Shown: positions 34,443-43,220, numbered from the stretch's first letter. The stretch: 64,000 nucleotides of DNA from Krasilnikovia cinnamomea (GCF_004217545.1 NZ_SHKY01000001.1:4774001-4838000), one strand, 5' to 3'. A program made the numbers and translations. Notes: a model not told the origin generated them from the letters alone.

Positions 34443-36401
34443 ATGACAGCGTTGATGTCGGATGTCGTCGCGGCTGAGGATCAGCGCCCGGACAGCGGAT
34501 CAAGGGCTCGCCGACGCGTCCCACCGCGTGCCACGGTGCTGCTCGGGCTGGCCTCGGCATTCTGCGCCGCGGTGACACTGGCCTGGGTCGCCGCTGGCCT
34601 GCGGTCCGCCGGACGCGGGCTCAACGTCGCCGAAGAAAGCTTCTACCTGCTGTCCTACCGCTGGTGGGACGTGAATCTGCGCACCTTCACGGGGGCCCAG
34701 TATCTCTACGGGCCGGTGTTCGAGTTGCTCGGGCACAACATCGCCCACCTCCGGATGTTCCGCATCGCGGCAATGGTCGCACTCCACGTCGTGTTCGGGT
34801 GGAGCGTGATGTGGTGGCTGCGTGCGCAGCGCCCCACCGCGCCGGCGAGCCGGCTGTGGGAGGTCACCGGGATCCTGGCGATCGTGGCCGCCGGGGGAGT
34901 GGCCTGCGGCTGGCTGCCGCTGAGCCCCGGCTACAACGACGGAACCGTTGTCGGCGGCCTGCTGAGTATGGCGTTCATCCTGTTCGCGGCCGGCCACCTG
35001 GCCCGCGGCCGCCCGATACCGTTGCGCCTCGCGTTCGGCTACGGGACGACCGTTTCGGTGTTGTTGCTGGTGAAATGGGGATCTCTGGCGGCAGTCGCGC
35101 TGACCGCTATCGCGGCGGTCGCCCTGCTGTGGCGCCGTTCCCGCCGTGAGATCACCCGACTCGCCGGCATGGCCGCGGTCGGCGTCGCCGCCGTCCCGGC
35201 AATGCTGGCCGTGTTCGTGCCGGTCACTACCGTGCTTGCCGAACTCGTCGTCGTCAACCGGCTCATCACGACCGCCGAAGGCAAACCGCCGACCGCGGTT
35301 CTGGGGGCGTACCTGACGGAGTTGGGCGAACTGACCACCGTGGTGGTGGCACGGCATTGGCTCCTCCTGGTCGCCGCCGCCGTCGCCGTGCTGGTCCGGT
35401 GGCTGCCCGAGGCTCGGCTGTTCGCCGGTGTGCTCGCCGTGGTCGCGTTCGGCCGCTCCCTTCAGCAGGTGTGGGACGGAGCCGGCGTGCATGGCGGGGC
35501 CGGGTACACGGGCCGGTACGTAGAGACCCTCGCTCTTCCGCTGATCGTGGCGATCCTCGTCGCGGTGCTGGTCGTGGATGGCGAGCGGGTTCACCGCCGG
35601 TGGGCCGGGCCGCAGGTGTCCGCGACGAGGTCGACCGTCGGCGCCGGTGGCCCGCGCGGCTGGATGCTGCTGCTCGTTCTGACGCTCGTGCCGATCGGGC
35701 AGGCAATCGGCACGACCGGCCCGTTGATGGTGCGGGCGATCGGTGGGTTCGCGGCCTGGATGGCGGTGCTGATTGCCGTGTTCACCGGCATCGAGGCGGC
35801 CTCGGCCATCTGCCGCCGGCTGGTCGCGAGCGTGTTGGCCGCGACGGTCCTGGCCGCGGGCCTCATCGCCGTCGGAGGGCTGTGGCGCTACCCGTACCGC
35901 ACCTTCCCGTACCGCACGGCCACCGAGGCGGCCGGTGTCCCCGCGCTGGCGTCGCTGCGGTTCCACCCCGCCGAGGCGAAGGCCTTCGCCGAACTGCGCG
36001 GCCAGCTTCGCCCGTACGTGGAGCCGTCGGGCCGTCCCATGATCGGGTTGGTTGGCGCGGTGCTGGCGCTTGACGGGCGGCCGGTCGGGGAGGTCTGGAC
36101 CGAGAACGCCGGCCGCAACGCGGCCAGCATCAGGGCGGCGTGTCCGGGCGGGAAGCCGTCGTGGGGTCAGCGGCCACCTCTGCTGCTCTACACGCGTGTG
36201 GTCGGTGCGGCGGAGATCGCGGCGTTGCGTGCCTGTGGCGTCGACTTCGCGGTCGACTACCGGGCGTTGGCTGTGTACCGCATACCGATCGACCCCAGCA
36301 CGGCGCTGAACCTCGTGGTGTACGTGCCGGCCGCCGAGTTCACCGTCGTCGCGGGGTACTCGGCCCCCGGATGGAAACCAACGGCCAGCAAGAGGCGGTG
36401 A
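34443..36401 (+). CDS. polytopic membrane protein, GT-C glycosyltransferase-like (copy 2)
   Basis: 652 aa if started at ATG 34443; ATG 34455 is the alternative and neither has a clear ribosome binding site. It is a paralogue of 32561-34378: GRGLNVAEESFYLLSYRWWD, TFTGAQYLYGPVFELLGHNIAHLRMFR and GWLPLSPGYNDG match its neighbour closely. The Asp-Glu pair of copy 1 (TDEGF) is Glu-Glu here (AEESF). About 12 membrane segments and a soluble C-terminal tail are evident. A distinct substrate or altered activity is possible. The 64-bp gap before it is unusually AT-rich. Confidence 0.8.
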   Translation: MTALMSDVVAAEDQRPDSGSRARRRVPPRATVLLGLASAFCAAVTLAWVAAGLRSAGRGLNVAEESFYLLSYRWWDVNLRTFTGAQYLYGPVFELLGHNIAHLRMFRIAAMVALHVVFGWSVMWWLRAQRPTAPASRLWEVTGILAIVAAGGVACGWLPLSPGYNDGTVVGGLLSMAFILFAAGHLARGRPIPLRLAFGYGTTVSVLLLVKWGSLAAVALTAIAAVALLWRRSRREITRLAGMAAVGVAAVPAMLAVFVPVTTVLAELVVVNRLITTAEGKPPTAVLGAYLTELGELTTVVVARHWLLLVAAAVAVLVRWLPEARLFAGVLAVVAFGRSLQQVWDGAGVHGGAGYTGRYVETLALPLIVAILVAVLVVDGERVHRRWAGPQVSATRSTVGAGGPRGWMLLLVLTLVPIGQAIGTTGPLMVRAIGGFAAWMAVLIAVFTGIEAASAICRRLVASVLAATVLAAGLIAVGGLWRYPYRTFPYRTATEAAGVPALASLRFHPAEAKAFAELRGQLRPYVEPSGRPMIGLVGAVLALDGRPVGEVWTENAGRNAASIRAACPGGKPSWGQRPPLLLYTRVVGAAEIAALRACGVDFAVDYRALAVYRIPIDPSTALNLVVYVPAAEFTVVAGYSAPGWKPTASKRR

Positions 36402-36467
36402 GCATCGGTCCACGAACGACTCCGGTCTCCCGGTGCGCCGCGCCGGGAGACCGGAAGGGGCCCGATC

Positions 36468-37430
36468 TCAGGCGCTCCGGAGGGGACGCCACCACGCCGG
36501 GTTCGCCCGGTACCAACGGACGGTCTCGGCGAGCCCGGCGGCGAAATCGACCTCCGGGGCGTACCCCAGCGCCCGGATCTTGGCGATGTCCACGGAGTAC
36601 CGGCGGTCGTGCCCCGGCCGGTCCGCGACCTGCCGCACCCGCGACCAGTCCGCCCCGCACGCCTGCAGCAGCAGACCCGTCAGCTCCCGGTTGGTCAGCT
36701 CCGTGCCGCCGCCGATGTTGTAGATCTCCCCGGGCTCGCCCTTGGCCAGCACCAGCCGCACGCCCCGGCAGTGGTCCGCGACATGCAGCCAGTCGCGGAC
36801 GTTGAGCCCGTCGCCGTACAGCGGCACTGGGAGTCCGTCGAGCAGGTTGGTCACGAACAGCGGGATGACCTTTTCCGGGAACTGGAACGGGCCGTAGTTG
36901 TTCGAGCAGCGCGTGACCCGCACATCCATCCCGTACGTGCGGTGGTAGGCCAGGCACAGCAGGTCCGCGCCCGCCTTGGCCGCCGCGTACGGCGAGTTGG
37001 GCCGCGGCGGGTCGGTCTCCGGCCATGACCCCGACGGGATCGACCCGTAGACCTCGTCCGTGCTGACCTGCAGGAAGGTGGTGACCCCGGCGGTGCGGGT
37101 GGCCTCCAACAGGGTCTGCACGCCGAGCACGTTGGTGCGCACGAACGCCGCGGAGTCCACGATCGACCGGTCCACGTGGGTCTCGGCGGCGAAGTTGACC
37201 ACCACGTCGGTGCCCGGCACCACCTCGGCCAGCACCCCGGGATCCGCGATGTCGCCACGCACGAACCGGTACCCGTCGTATCCCGCGAGATTGGCCAGGT
37301 TGCCCGCGTAGGTGAGCTTGTCCAGGACCGTGACCCGGGCGCCCTCGAACCCCGGGCAGTCGCCGTCCAGCAGATCCCGGACGAACTGCGACCCGATGAA
37401 ACCGGCACCGCCGGTGACCAGGATCCTCAT
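36468..37430 (-). CDS. rmlB: dTDP-glucose 4,6-dehydratase
   Basis: 320-aa extended short-chain dehydrogenase. The NAD site is VTGGAGFIGSQFVRDLL (near 5-21). Catalytic residues are in VSTDEVYG (T-D-E) and SPYAAAKAG (YxxxK). TRCSNNYGPFQFPEKVIPLF and NVRDWLHVADHCRG are RmlB hallmarks. It converts dTDP-glucose to dTDP-4-keto-6-deoxyglucose, the substrate of WecE-type transaminases. ATG overlaps the rmlA stop (ATGA). rmlC and rmlD are absent here, so the locus is not simply for rhamnose. Confidence 0.96.
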   Translation of the reverse strand: MRILVTGGAGFIGSQFVRDLLDGDCPGFEGARVTVLDKLTYAGNLANLAGYDGYRFVRGDIADPGVLAEVVPGTDVVVNFAAETHVDRSIVDSAAFVRTNVLGVQTLLEATRTAGVTTFLQVSTDEVYGSIPSGSWPETDPPRPNSPYAAAKAGADLLCLAYHRTYGMDVRVTRCSNNYGPFQFPEKVIPLFVTNLLDGLPVPLYGDGLNVRDWLHVADHCRGVRLVLAKGEPGEIYNIGGGTELTNRELTGLLLQACGADWSRVRQVADRPGHDRRYSVDIAKIRALGYAPEVDFAAGLAETVRWYRANPAWWRPLRSA

Positions 37431-38494
37431 CCGCGCAGCCGAACCGTACTGTGGTCGCCGAGGACCAGCTGGTGGGTGTTGGGGGCGCGCCGGGCCGGCA
37501 CCACCTCGACCCCCTTGCCGATCAGAGACGCCTCGATCCGGGCCACCCCGCGCACCGCGGACGAGTTCATCACGATGGAGTACTCGATCTCCGCGTCCTC
37601 CAGGGTGCACCCGGCGCCGATCGAGGTGAACGGGCCCAGATACGAACCGATGATCTTAGTGTCCGGGCCGATCACCACCGGCCCGCGGATCACCGAGTTC
37701 TCCACCACGGCGCCGGCTTCGAGCACGACCCGGCCGACGATTTCGGTACGGTCGTCCACCGTGCCGGCCAGCCGTGTCTCGATCGATTCCAGCACGATCC
37801 GGTTGCACTCCAGCATGTCCCGCACCCGCCCGGTGTCCTTCCAGTACCCGGTGATCAGGTGCGAGTGCACGTGGTGGCCGTGGTTGATCAACCACTGCAC
37901 CGCGTCGGTGATCTCCAGCTCACCCCGGGCCGACGGGCTGATCGCGCGTACCGCCTCGTGCACCGCGGGGGTGAACATATACACCCCTACGATGGCCAGG
38001 TCGCTCGCCGGGTCGTCGGGCTTCTCCGCCAGCCCCACGATCTGCCCGCTGCGGCCCAGCTCGGCCACCCCGTACGAGCGGGGGTCGTCGACCGGGGTGA
38101 GCAGGATCTGCGCGCTGTACGCGGCGGGGTCGAACGCGGCGACCAGTTCCTGGATCCCCCCGACCAGGAAGTTGTCGCCCAGGTACATGACGAAGTCGTC
38201 GTCGCCGAGGAACTCGCGGGCGATCAGCACGCAGTGCGCCAGGCCCAGCGGTGCCTCCTGCGGCAGGTAGGTCACCCGCAGGCCGAACCGGGAGCCGTCG
38301 CCGACCGCCGCCCGCACCTCGGCGCCGGTGTCGCCGACGACGATGCCGACCTCGACGATGCCCGCGTCGCGGATCGCCTCCAGGCCGTAGAACAGCACCG
38401 GCTTGTTCGCCACCGGGAACAGCTGCTTCGCCGAGGTGTTGGTCAGCGGCCGTAGCCGGGTGCCGCGGCCTCCGGCCAGCACAAGAGCTTTCAT
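37427..38494 (-). CDS. rmlA: glucose-1-phosphate thymidylyltransferase, long (StrD-like) type
   Basis: 355 aa. Nucleotidyltransferase signature LAGGRGTRLRPLTNTSAKQL is near 6-25 and MYLGDNFL near 107. A C-terminal left-handed beta-helix follows (VVLEAGAVVENSVIRGPVVI ...). The long form is typical of antibiotic and surface-sugar pathways (StrD type), as opposed to the ~290-aa RmlA. It makes dTDP-glucose from dTTP and glucose-1-phosphate, the first step of the pathway, and is co-transcribed with rmlB. It is divergent from the TIGR03936 gene, with 89 bp between. Confidence 0.93.
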   Translation of the reverse strand: MKALVLAGGRGTRLRPLTNTSAKQLFPVANKPVLFYGLEAIRDAGIVEVGIVVGDTGAEVRAAVGDGSRFGLRVTYLPQEAPLGLAHCVLIAREFLGDDDFVMYLGDNFLVGGIQELVAAFDPAAYSAQILLTPVDDPRSYGVAELGRSGQIVGLAEKPDDPASDLAIVGVYMFTPAVHEAVRAISPSARGELEITDAVQWLINHGHHVHSHLITGYWKDTGRVRDMLECNRIVLESIETRLAGTVDDRTEIVGRVVLEAGAVVENSVIRGPVVIGPDTKIIGSYLGPFTSIGAGCTLEDAEIEYSIVMNSSAVRGVARIEASLIGKGVEVVPARRAPNTHQLVLGDHSTVRLRG

Positions 38495-38583
38495 GCCGGG
38501 CTCAACGATCGGCCGGTACGCCGGTCGCCCGGGCGGCGAGGGATGATGGGCACCGTACGTCGAGCTCGGATAGGAGTGCAGCG

Positions 38584-39360
38584 ATTCCCAAGAACCAGCC
38601 CCCGGGCGGCCAGGCCCCGGTCGTCCAGCGGATCCGGATCCGCTACGCCAAGCGCGGCCCGTTGCGCTTCACGTCGCACCGGGACTTCGCCCGCGCCCTC
38701 GAGCGGGCGGTACGCCGTGCCGCCGTGCCGATCGCGTACTCGCAGGGCTTCACCCCCCACCCCAAGATCTCGTACGCGAGCGCGGCCCCGACCGGGGTGG
38801 CCAGCGAGGCGGAGTACCTGGAGATCGGCCTGCAGGCGCCGGTGGATCCGGGCGAGTTGCGCGCGGCCCTGGACGCGGCGCTGTCGCCGGGCCTGGACGT
38901 GCTCGACGCGGTGGTCGCCCACGAGGGGACGAGCCTGGCCGACCGGATCGACGCCTCGCGGTGGCGGCTGGAGCTGCCGGACGTGGAGCCCGCCACCGCT
39001 GAGGCGGCGGTCGCGGCGTTCCTCGCGGCCGACGAGGTGCTGGTCGAGCGCATGACCAAGCAGGGCCGCCGGGCGTTCGACGCGCGCCACGCAGTGGTGA
39101 AGCTCGCTGTACCGGGTGGCCCGCAAGCACCGTCGGGGGCGTTCGCCGCGCCGTGTGCGATAATCGACCTTGTCGTGCGGCAGGTCACGCCCGCCGTGCG
39201 ACCCGATGACGTCCTCTCCGGCCTTCGTGTCGTGGCTGGTCTGGAGCCGCCGGTGCCGCCCCGCGCGACCCGGCTGGCACAGGGCACGCTCACCCCGCAG
39301 GGGGAGATCGTCGATCCGTTGGACGCGGATCGCGAGGACGCCACCATCGGAGGGCGCTAG
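38584..39360 (+). CDS. TIGR03936 (DUF2344) family protein, apparent ATT start
   Basis: 258 aa. The family signature is intact: VQRIRIRYAKRGPLRF, TSHRDFARALERAVRRA, QGFTPHPKISYASAAPTG. The function is unknown; it normally accompanies the TIGR03960 radical-SAM protein (here at 23824-25776) and rne. No in-frame ATG, GTG or TTG exists between the upstream region and the conserved domain. AGGAG at 38572-38576 is followed after 7 nt by ATT (38584), giving (M)PKNQPPGGQAPVVQRIRIRY, so an ATT start is the best fit. rne follows 129 bp downstream. Confidence 0.85.
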   Translation: MPKNQPPGGQAPVVQRIRIRYAKRGPLRFTSHRDFARALERAVRRAAVPIAYSQGFTPHPKISYASAAPTGVASEAEYLEIGLQAPVDPGELRAALDAALSPGLDVLDAVVAHEGTSLADRIDASRWRLELPDVEPATAEAAVAAFLAADEVLVERMTKQGRRAFDARHAVVKLAVPGGPQAPSGAFAAPCAIIDLVVRQVTPAVRPDDVLSGLRVVAGLEPPVPPRATRLAQGTLTPQGEIVDPLDADREDATIGGR

Positions 39361-39489
39361 CCGCTTCGGCCGGCGTCCGTTGGCAGACTTCGGCAGCCCG
39401 TCCGACGAGGCCGGGGCCGAAACACGTGCGACGACCCTGCGTGGCAGCGCTCACCCGCGCCCGGGGTCGCCCAGGAACTGGAGACGCCC

Positions 39490-42471
39490 ATGCTCGACAA
39501 CGAGCCCCAGGAGAACTTGGGAGACCAGGGCGGTGAACGGGACGGAGCTTCCACTCCGTCCGCCGATGCCGCCGCCGAAGGTGCCACCCCGCGCCGGACC
39601 CGGTCTCCCCGCCGCAAGGCCACTCCGCCCGCCGAGCCGGCCGGGTCGGGTGAGGCCGACGCACCTGCGGCCGAGGCCGCGCCCACCCGCCGCCGTCGCA
39701 AGGCGGCCGCGGCGCCGGCCGGAGCCGACGCGGCGGACCCGGCCACCGCGGTGGAGAGCCTGCTGAGCGACGCCGAGCCCGCCCCGGCGGCCAAGGCGAC
39801 CCGCAGCCGCCGCAAGAAGGCCGCCCCCGCCGCCGTGCCGCCACCCGTCCCCGCCGAGGCCGACGCGGCCGTCGAGGAGGAGGACGAAGCCGAGGCTGAG
39901 GCCGTGCCCGGCGCCGCCGAGCCCGAGGTGATCACCGTCGTGCCACTCGACGACGACCTCGTCGAGGAGGAGCCCGCCCCGCGTGCCCGGGCCGCCGCCA
40001 TGCCCCCGCCCGTGCTGTTCATGCCGCCGGAGCCCGAGGCCACCCCGGCTCCGCGTAGCCGCCGTGCCCGCCGGCCGGTCGCTGAGACCGTGGACGCGGT
40101 CACGGAGGCCGCCGCCGAGGAGGCCGCCGCCGAGGAGCCGGCCGAGCCCGCGCGCCGGGGCCGGCGCCGCCGTCGCGGCGCGGAGGCCGAGGAGCCGGTC
40201 GAGGCCGCCACCGACGTCGCCGAGCCGCTGCTGGAGGAGCCCGACGAGACCGCGGACGACGTCGACGACGGCGTCGACGAGGACCTCGACGACGAGGACG
40301 CGGCGAGCCGTCGTCGCCGCCGCCGGGGACGCCGGGGCCGGGGCCGTGGCAAGGGCCCCACGGACGAGGCCGAAGACGGCGAGGCCGTGGCCGAGGCGGA
40401 ACCCTCCGCCGAGGCGGAGGCCGAGGACGACGAGGAGGGCGCGGACGGCGACGGAGTGACCCGCCGCCGGCGCCGCCGTCGCCGCAAGGGCGCGGGTGAC
40501 ACGGACACCGGGGGCGTCGAGGACGGCGTGCACACGGTCGTGCGGGTCCGCGAGCCGCGCCGTACCGATGAGGTGCAGGGGGTTTCCGGCTCCACCCGGC
40601 TGGAGGCCAAGCGGCAGCGCCGCCGGGACGGCCGCGAGCAGCGCCGGACCCGCCCGCCGATCCTGAGCGAGTCGGAGTTCCTGGCCCGCCGGGAGGCCGT
40701 CGACCGGGTCATGGTCGTGCGCCAGAAGTCCGACCGGACGCAGATCGCGGTGCTGGAGGACGGCGTCCTGGTCGAGCACTACGTGGCCCGCGCCACCTCC
40801 GGCACCATGGTCGGCAACGTCTACCTGGGCAAGGTGCAGAACGTGCTGCCCAGCATGGAGGCGGCGTTCGTCGACGTCGGCCGCGGCCGCAACGCGGTGC
40901 TGTACGCGGGCGAGGTCAACTGGGACGCGACCGGCCTGGAGGGCCGGGCCCGCTCCATCGAGCAGGCGCTCAAGTCCGGCGACTCCGTGCTCGTGCAGGT
41001 GACCAAGGACCCGCTTGGGCACAAGGGTGCCCGGCTCACCAGTCACATCGCCCTGTCCGGCCGCCACCTGGTGTACGTGCCGAACGGCAACGCCTCCGGG
41101 ATCAGCCGCAAGCTGCCCGACAACGAGCGCAAGCGGCTGCGCGACATCCTGAAGAAGCTCGTGCCCGACGGCGCGGGCGTCATCGTGCGCACCGCCGCCG
41201 AGGGCGCCAGCGAGGACGGGCTCGCCCGCGACGTGAAGCGGCTGCAGGCGCAGTGGGAGGACATCCAGGCCAAGGCGGCCGAGGGCAACGCGCCGCGCGC
41301 GCTGTCGGAGGAGCCGGACCTGGTGATCCGGGTCGTCCGCGACCTGTTCAACGAGGACTTCCGCGAGCTGGTCGTGCAGGGCGAGCAGGCGTACGCCGAG
41401 ATCGAGTCGTACCTGAACGCGGTCTCCCCGGACCTGGTCGAGCGGCTGCGCCGGCATGCGGGCACGGCGGACGTGTTCGCGGACAAGCGGATCGACGAGC
41501 AGATCCTCAAGGGCCTGGACCGCAAGGTCTTCCTGCCTTCGGGCGGGCACCTGGTCATCGACCGCACCGAGGCGATGACCGTGGTGGACGTCAACACCGG
41601 CAAGTACACCGGTGCGGGCGGCAACCTGGAGGAGACGGTCACCCGCAACAACCTGGAGGCGGCCGAGGAGACCGTGCGCCAGCTGCGGCTGCGTGACCTC
41701 GGCGGCATCGTGGTGATCGACTTCATCGACATGGTGCTGGAGAGCAACCGCGAGCTGGTGCTGCGCCGGCTCACCGAGTGCCTGGGCCGGGACCGGACGA
41801 AGCACCAGGTCACCGAGATCACCTCGCTCGGGCTGGTGCAGATGACCCGCAAGCGGATCGGCGCCGGGCTGCTCGAGGCGTTCAGCGAGACCTGTGACCA
41901 CTGCAAGGGCCGCGGGTTGATCGTCCACACCGAGCCCGTGCCGGAGAAGCGGACATCCGGGGCGGGAAGCCAGGTCAAGGCGGTCGCCGCGGCCCCGGCC
42001 CGCAGCGAGGCACCCTCCGGGCGGTCGCGGCGGCGCCGCGGCGGGGCCGCCGAGCCGGCACCGGTGGAGACCCCGGTCGCCGAGGCCGTGGAGGTGGCGG
42101 CCGTCGAGATCCCGGCCGAGGAGCACGCCGCGCCGCTGGAGCAGGTGGGCCCCGTGGCCGAGGTGGCCGGGATCGTCCCGGCCCCCGCGGACGCGGGCTC
42201 GGGCATCATCAGCCGGGCCCCGCAGCTGACCACCTCGGACGACGGCGGCGACGACGACTACGACATCAGCGGCTACGACCTGTCCCGGTACGAGTCCCCG
42301 GCCTTTGTCGAGGAGGCGGAGCCGCTGCGGCTGACCGGGGCGGACGACCCCGACGCGGTCGACGAGGACGACGACGAGGATGAGGACGACGACGAGGAGC
42401 CCGTGGGCGCCGCCGCCGGTGGTCGCCGCCGGTCGCGCCGGGGCGGCGCGCGTCGCCGGACCCGGCCGTGA
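39490..42471 (+). CDS. rne: ribonuclease E/G family endoribonuclease
   Basis: 993 aa. Residues 1-~390 are disordered, alternating acidic and Arg-rich blocks. The catalytic core (~400-830) has the S1 domain (MVGNVYLGKVQNVLPSMEAA), then DNase I-like residues VIDRTEAMTVVDVNTGKYTG (Asp near 696) and VIDFIDMVLESN (Asp near 743), and the zinc-link CDHC near 800. The C-terminus is again acidic and Arg-rich, ending RRGGARRRTRP. It processes rRNA and decays mRNA, and usually scaffolds a degradosome. The long N-terminal extension plus core is the actinobacterial layout. A hairpin terminator follows. Confidence 0.95.
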   Translation: MLDNEPQENLGDQGGERDGASTPSADAAAEGATPRRTRSPRRKATPPAEPAGSGEADAPAAEAAPTRRRRKAAAAPAGADAADPATAVESLLSDAEPAPAAKATRSRRKKAAPAAVPPPVPAEADAAVEEEDEAEAEAVPGAAEPEVITVVPLDDDLVEEEPAPRARAAAMPPPVLFMPPEPEATPAPRSRRARRPVAETVDAVTEAAAEEAAAEEPAEPARRGRRRRRGAEAEEPVEAATDVAEPLLEEPDETADDVDDGVDEDLDDEDAASRRRRRRGRRGRGRGKGPTDEAEDGEAVAEAEPSAEAEAEDDEEGADGDGVTRRRRRRRRKGAGDTDTGGVEDGVHTVVRVREPRRTDEVQGVSGSTRLEAKRQRRRDGREQRRTRPPILSESEFLARREAVDRVMVVRQKSDRTQIAVLEDGVLVEHYVARATSGTMVGNVYLGKVQNVLPSMEAAFVDVGRGRNAVLYAGEVNWDATGLEGRARSIEQALKSGDSVLVQVTKDPLGHKGARLTSHIALSGRHLVYVPNGNASGISRKLPDNERKRLRDILKKLVPDGAGVIVRTAAEGASEDGLARDVKRLQAQWEDIQAKAAEGNAPRALSEEPDLVIRVVRDLFNEDFRELVVQGEQAYAEIESYLNAVSPDLVERLRRHAGTADVFADKRIDEQILKGLDRKVFLPSGGHLVIDRTEAMTVVDVNTGKYTGAGGNLEETVTRNNLEAAEETVRQLRLRDLGGIVVIDFIDMVLESNRELVLRRLTECLGRDRTKHQVTEITSLGLVQMTRKRIGAGLLEAFSETCDHCKGRGLIVHTEPVPEKRTSGAGSQVKAVAAAPARSEAPSGRSRRRRGGAAEPAPVETPVAEAVEVAAVEIPAEEHAAPLEQVGPVAEVAGIVPAPADAGSGIISRAPQLTTSDDGGDDDYDISGYDLSRYESPAFVEEAEPLRLTGADDPDAVDEDDDEDEDDDEEPVGAAAGGRRRSRRGGARRRTRP

Positions 42472-42493
42472 GCCGGGGCGCCTGATCGCAGGT

Positions 42494-42519
42494 CCGGGGG
42501 CGGTCGGGGCCGCCCCCGG
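42494..42519 (+). terminator. rne terminator hairpin
   Basis: A 10-bp perfect stem (ccgggggcgg / ccgcccccgg) with a 6-nt loop, about 23 nt after the rne stop. Confidence 0.8.
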
Positions 42520-42616
42520 GCATATCCGGTGGTCGATGTCGGGTACCCTCGCCGCACCCGCCGACGTCGTCCTGGCGACGCCCCCACCGGCGGCCGCCTC
42601 CCGAGGAGTACGAACC

Positions 42617-43153
42617 GTGCGACGCCTCTGCCTGATCGCCCTGAGCGGTGCCCTCGTCCTGGTGGGCGCCGGATGCACGACCGAGCCGGACACCGCCGCC
42701 CAGCCGGCCGGGACGCCCGCGGCTGCCCCGGCCGCACCGAGCGTCGCCCCGGGCGGCCCGGCCCCGGCACCCGGTGCGGTGTCGAGCACGGCCGCCGCTG
42801 CCGGTGACGCCGCGCTGAAGGGAAACTCTGCGGCCATCTGCGACCAGGCCACCACGACCGGGGCGCACGCGGGAGCCACCTTCGCGCAGGACCTGAAACT
42901 GCTCATCGACGCCGAATCCGCGCAGGACAGCGCGGCGGTGTCGCAGGCCCGCTCCAAGACGGCCCGGGACGTGCAGAACTACGCGTACGCGCTGGCCGAC
43001 ATGGGTAAGCTCGCCTCCGAGCCCGACCTCAAGAAGGCTTTGACCACGATGAGCAAGCAGGTGGGCGCGCTCAAGGGCGACGTGCGCAAGCTCGACGCCA
43101 CCCGGCTCGCCGGGCTGCAGGCCACGCTCGACAAGGCCTGCGGGAAGGGATGA
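42617..43153 (+). CDS. putative lipoprotein
   Basis: 178 aa. The signal peptide MRRLCLIALSGALVLVGAGC ends in a lipobox (VGAGC), so the Cys at residue 20 should be lipid-modified and the protein anchored outside the membrane. A Pro/Ala-rich linker follows to ~60, then a helical domain with two Cys (AAICDQA and LDKACGKG) that may form a disulfide. The start is GTG at 42617, 8 nt after GAGGAG. No family is recognised. It stands between rne and rplU, where M. tuberculosis has dctA. Confidence 0.82.
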   Translation: MRRLCLIALSGALVLVGAGCTTEPDTAAQPAGTPAAAPAAPSVAPGGPAPAPGAVSSTAAAAGDAALKGNSAAICDQATTTGAHAGATFAQDLKLLIDAESAQDSAAVSQARSKTARDVQNYAYALADMGKLASEPDLKKALTTMSKQVGALKGDVRKLDATRLAGLQATLDKACGKG

Positions 43154-43201
43154 GCGGACCCGGTTTGGGTGCCGGGCCGCGCATGAAGTAGTCTTTCTGA
43201 C

Positions 43202-43220
43202 GGCGCATTTTGAATGCGCC
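43202..43220 (+). terminator. hairpin in the rplU leader
   Basis: ggcgcatt / aatgcgcc, 8-bp perfect stem with loop ttg, about 115 nt before rplU. It may terminate the lipoprotein transcript or form part of the rplU-rpmA leader RNA. The 181-bp gap (43154-43334) holds no gene. Confidence 0.5.

Noticed and set aside
36468..38494. Reading rmlA-rmlB as a rhamnose operon
   Set aside because: rmlC and rmlD are absent, while a WecE-type transaminase and a formyltransferase are present in the same locus.
39451..42957. 1168-codon open frame antisense to rne
   Set aside because: It mirrors the low-complexity and catalytic parts of rne; long antisense frames are expected in this GC range.
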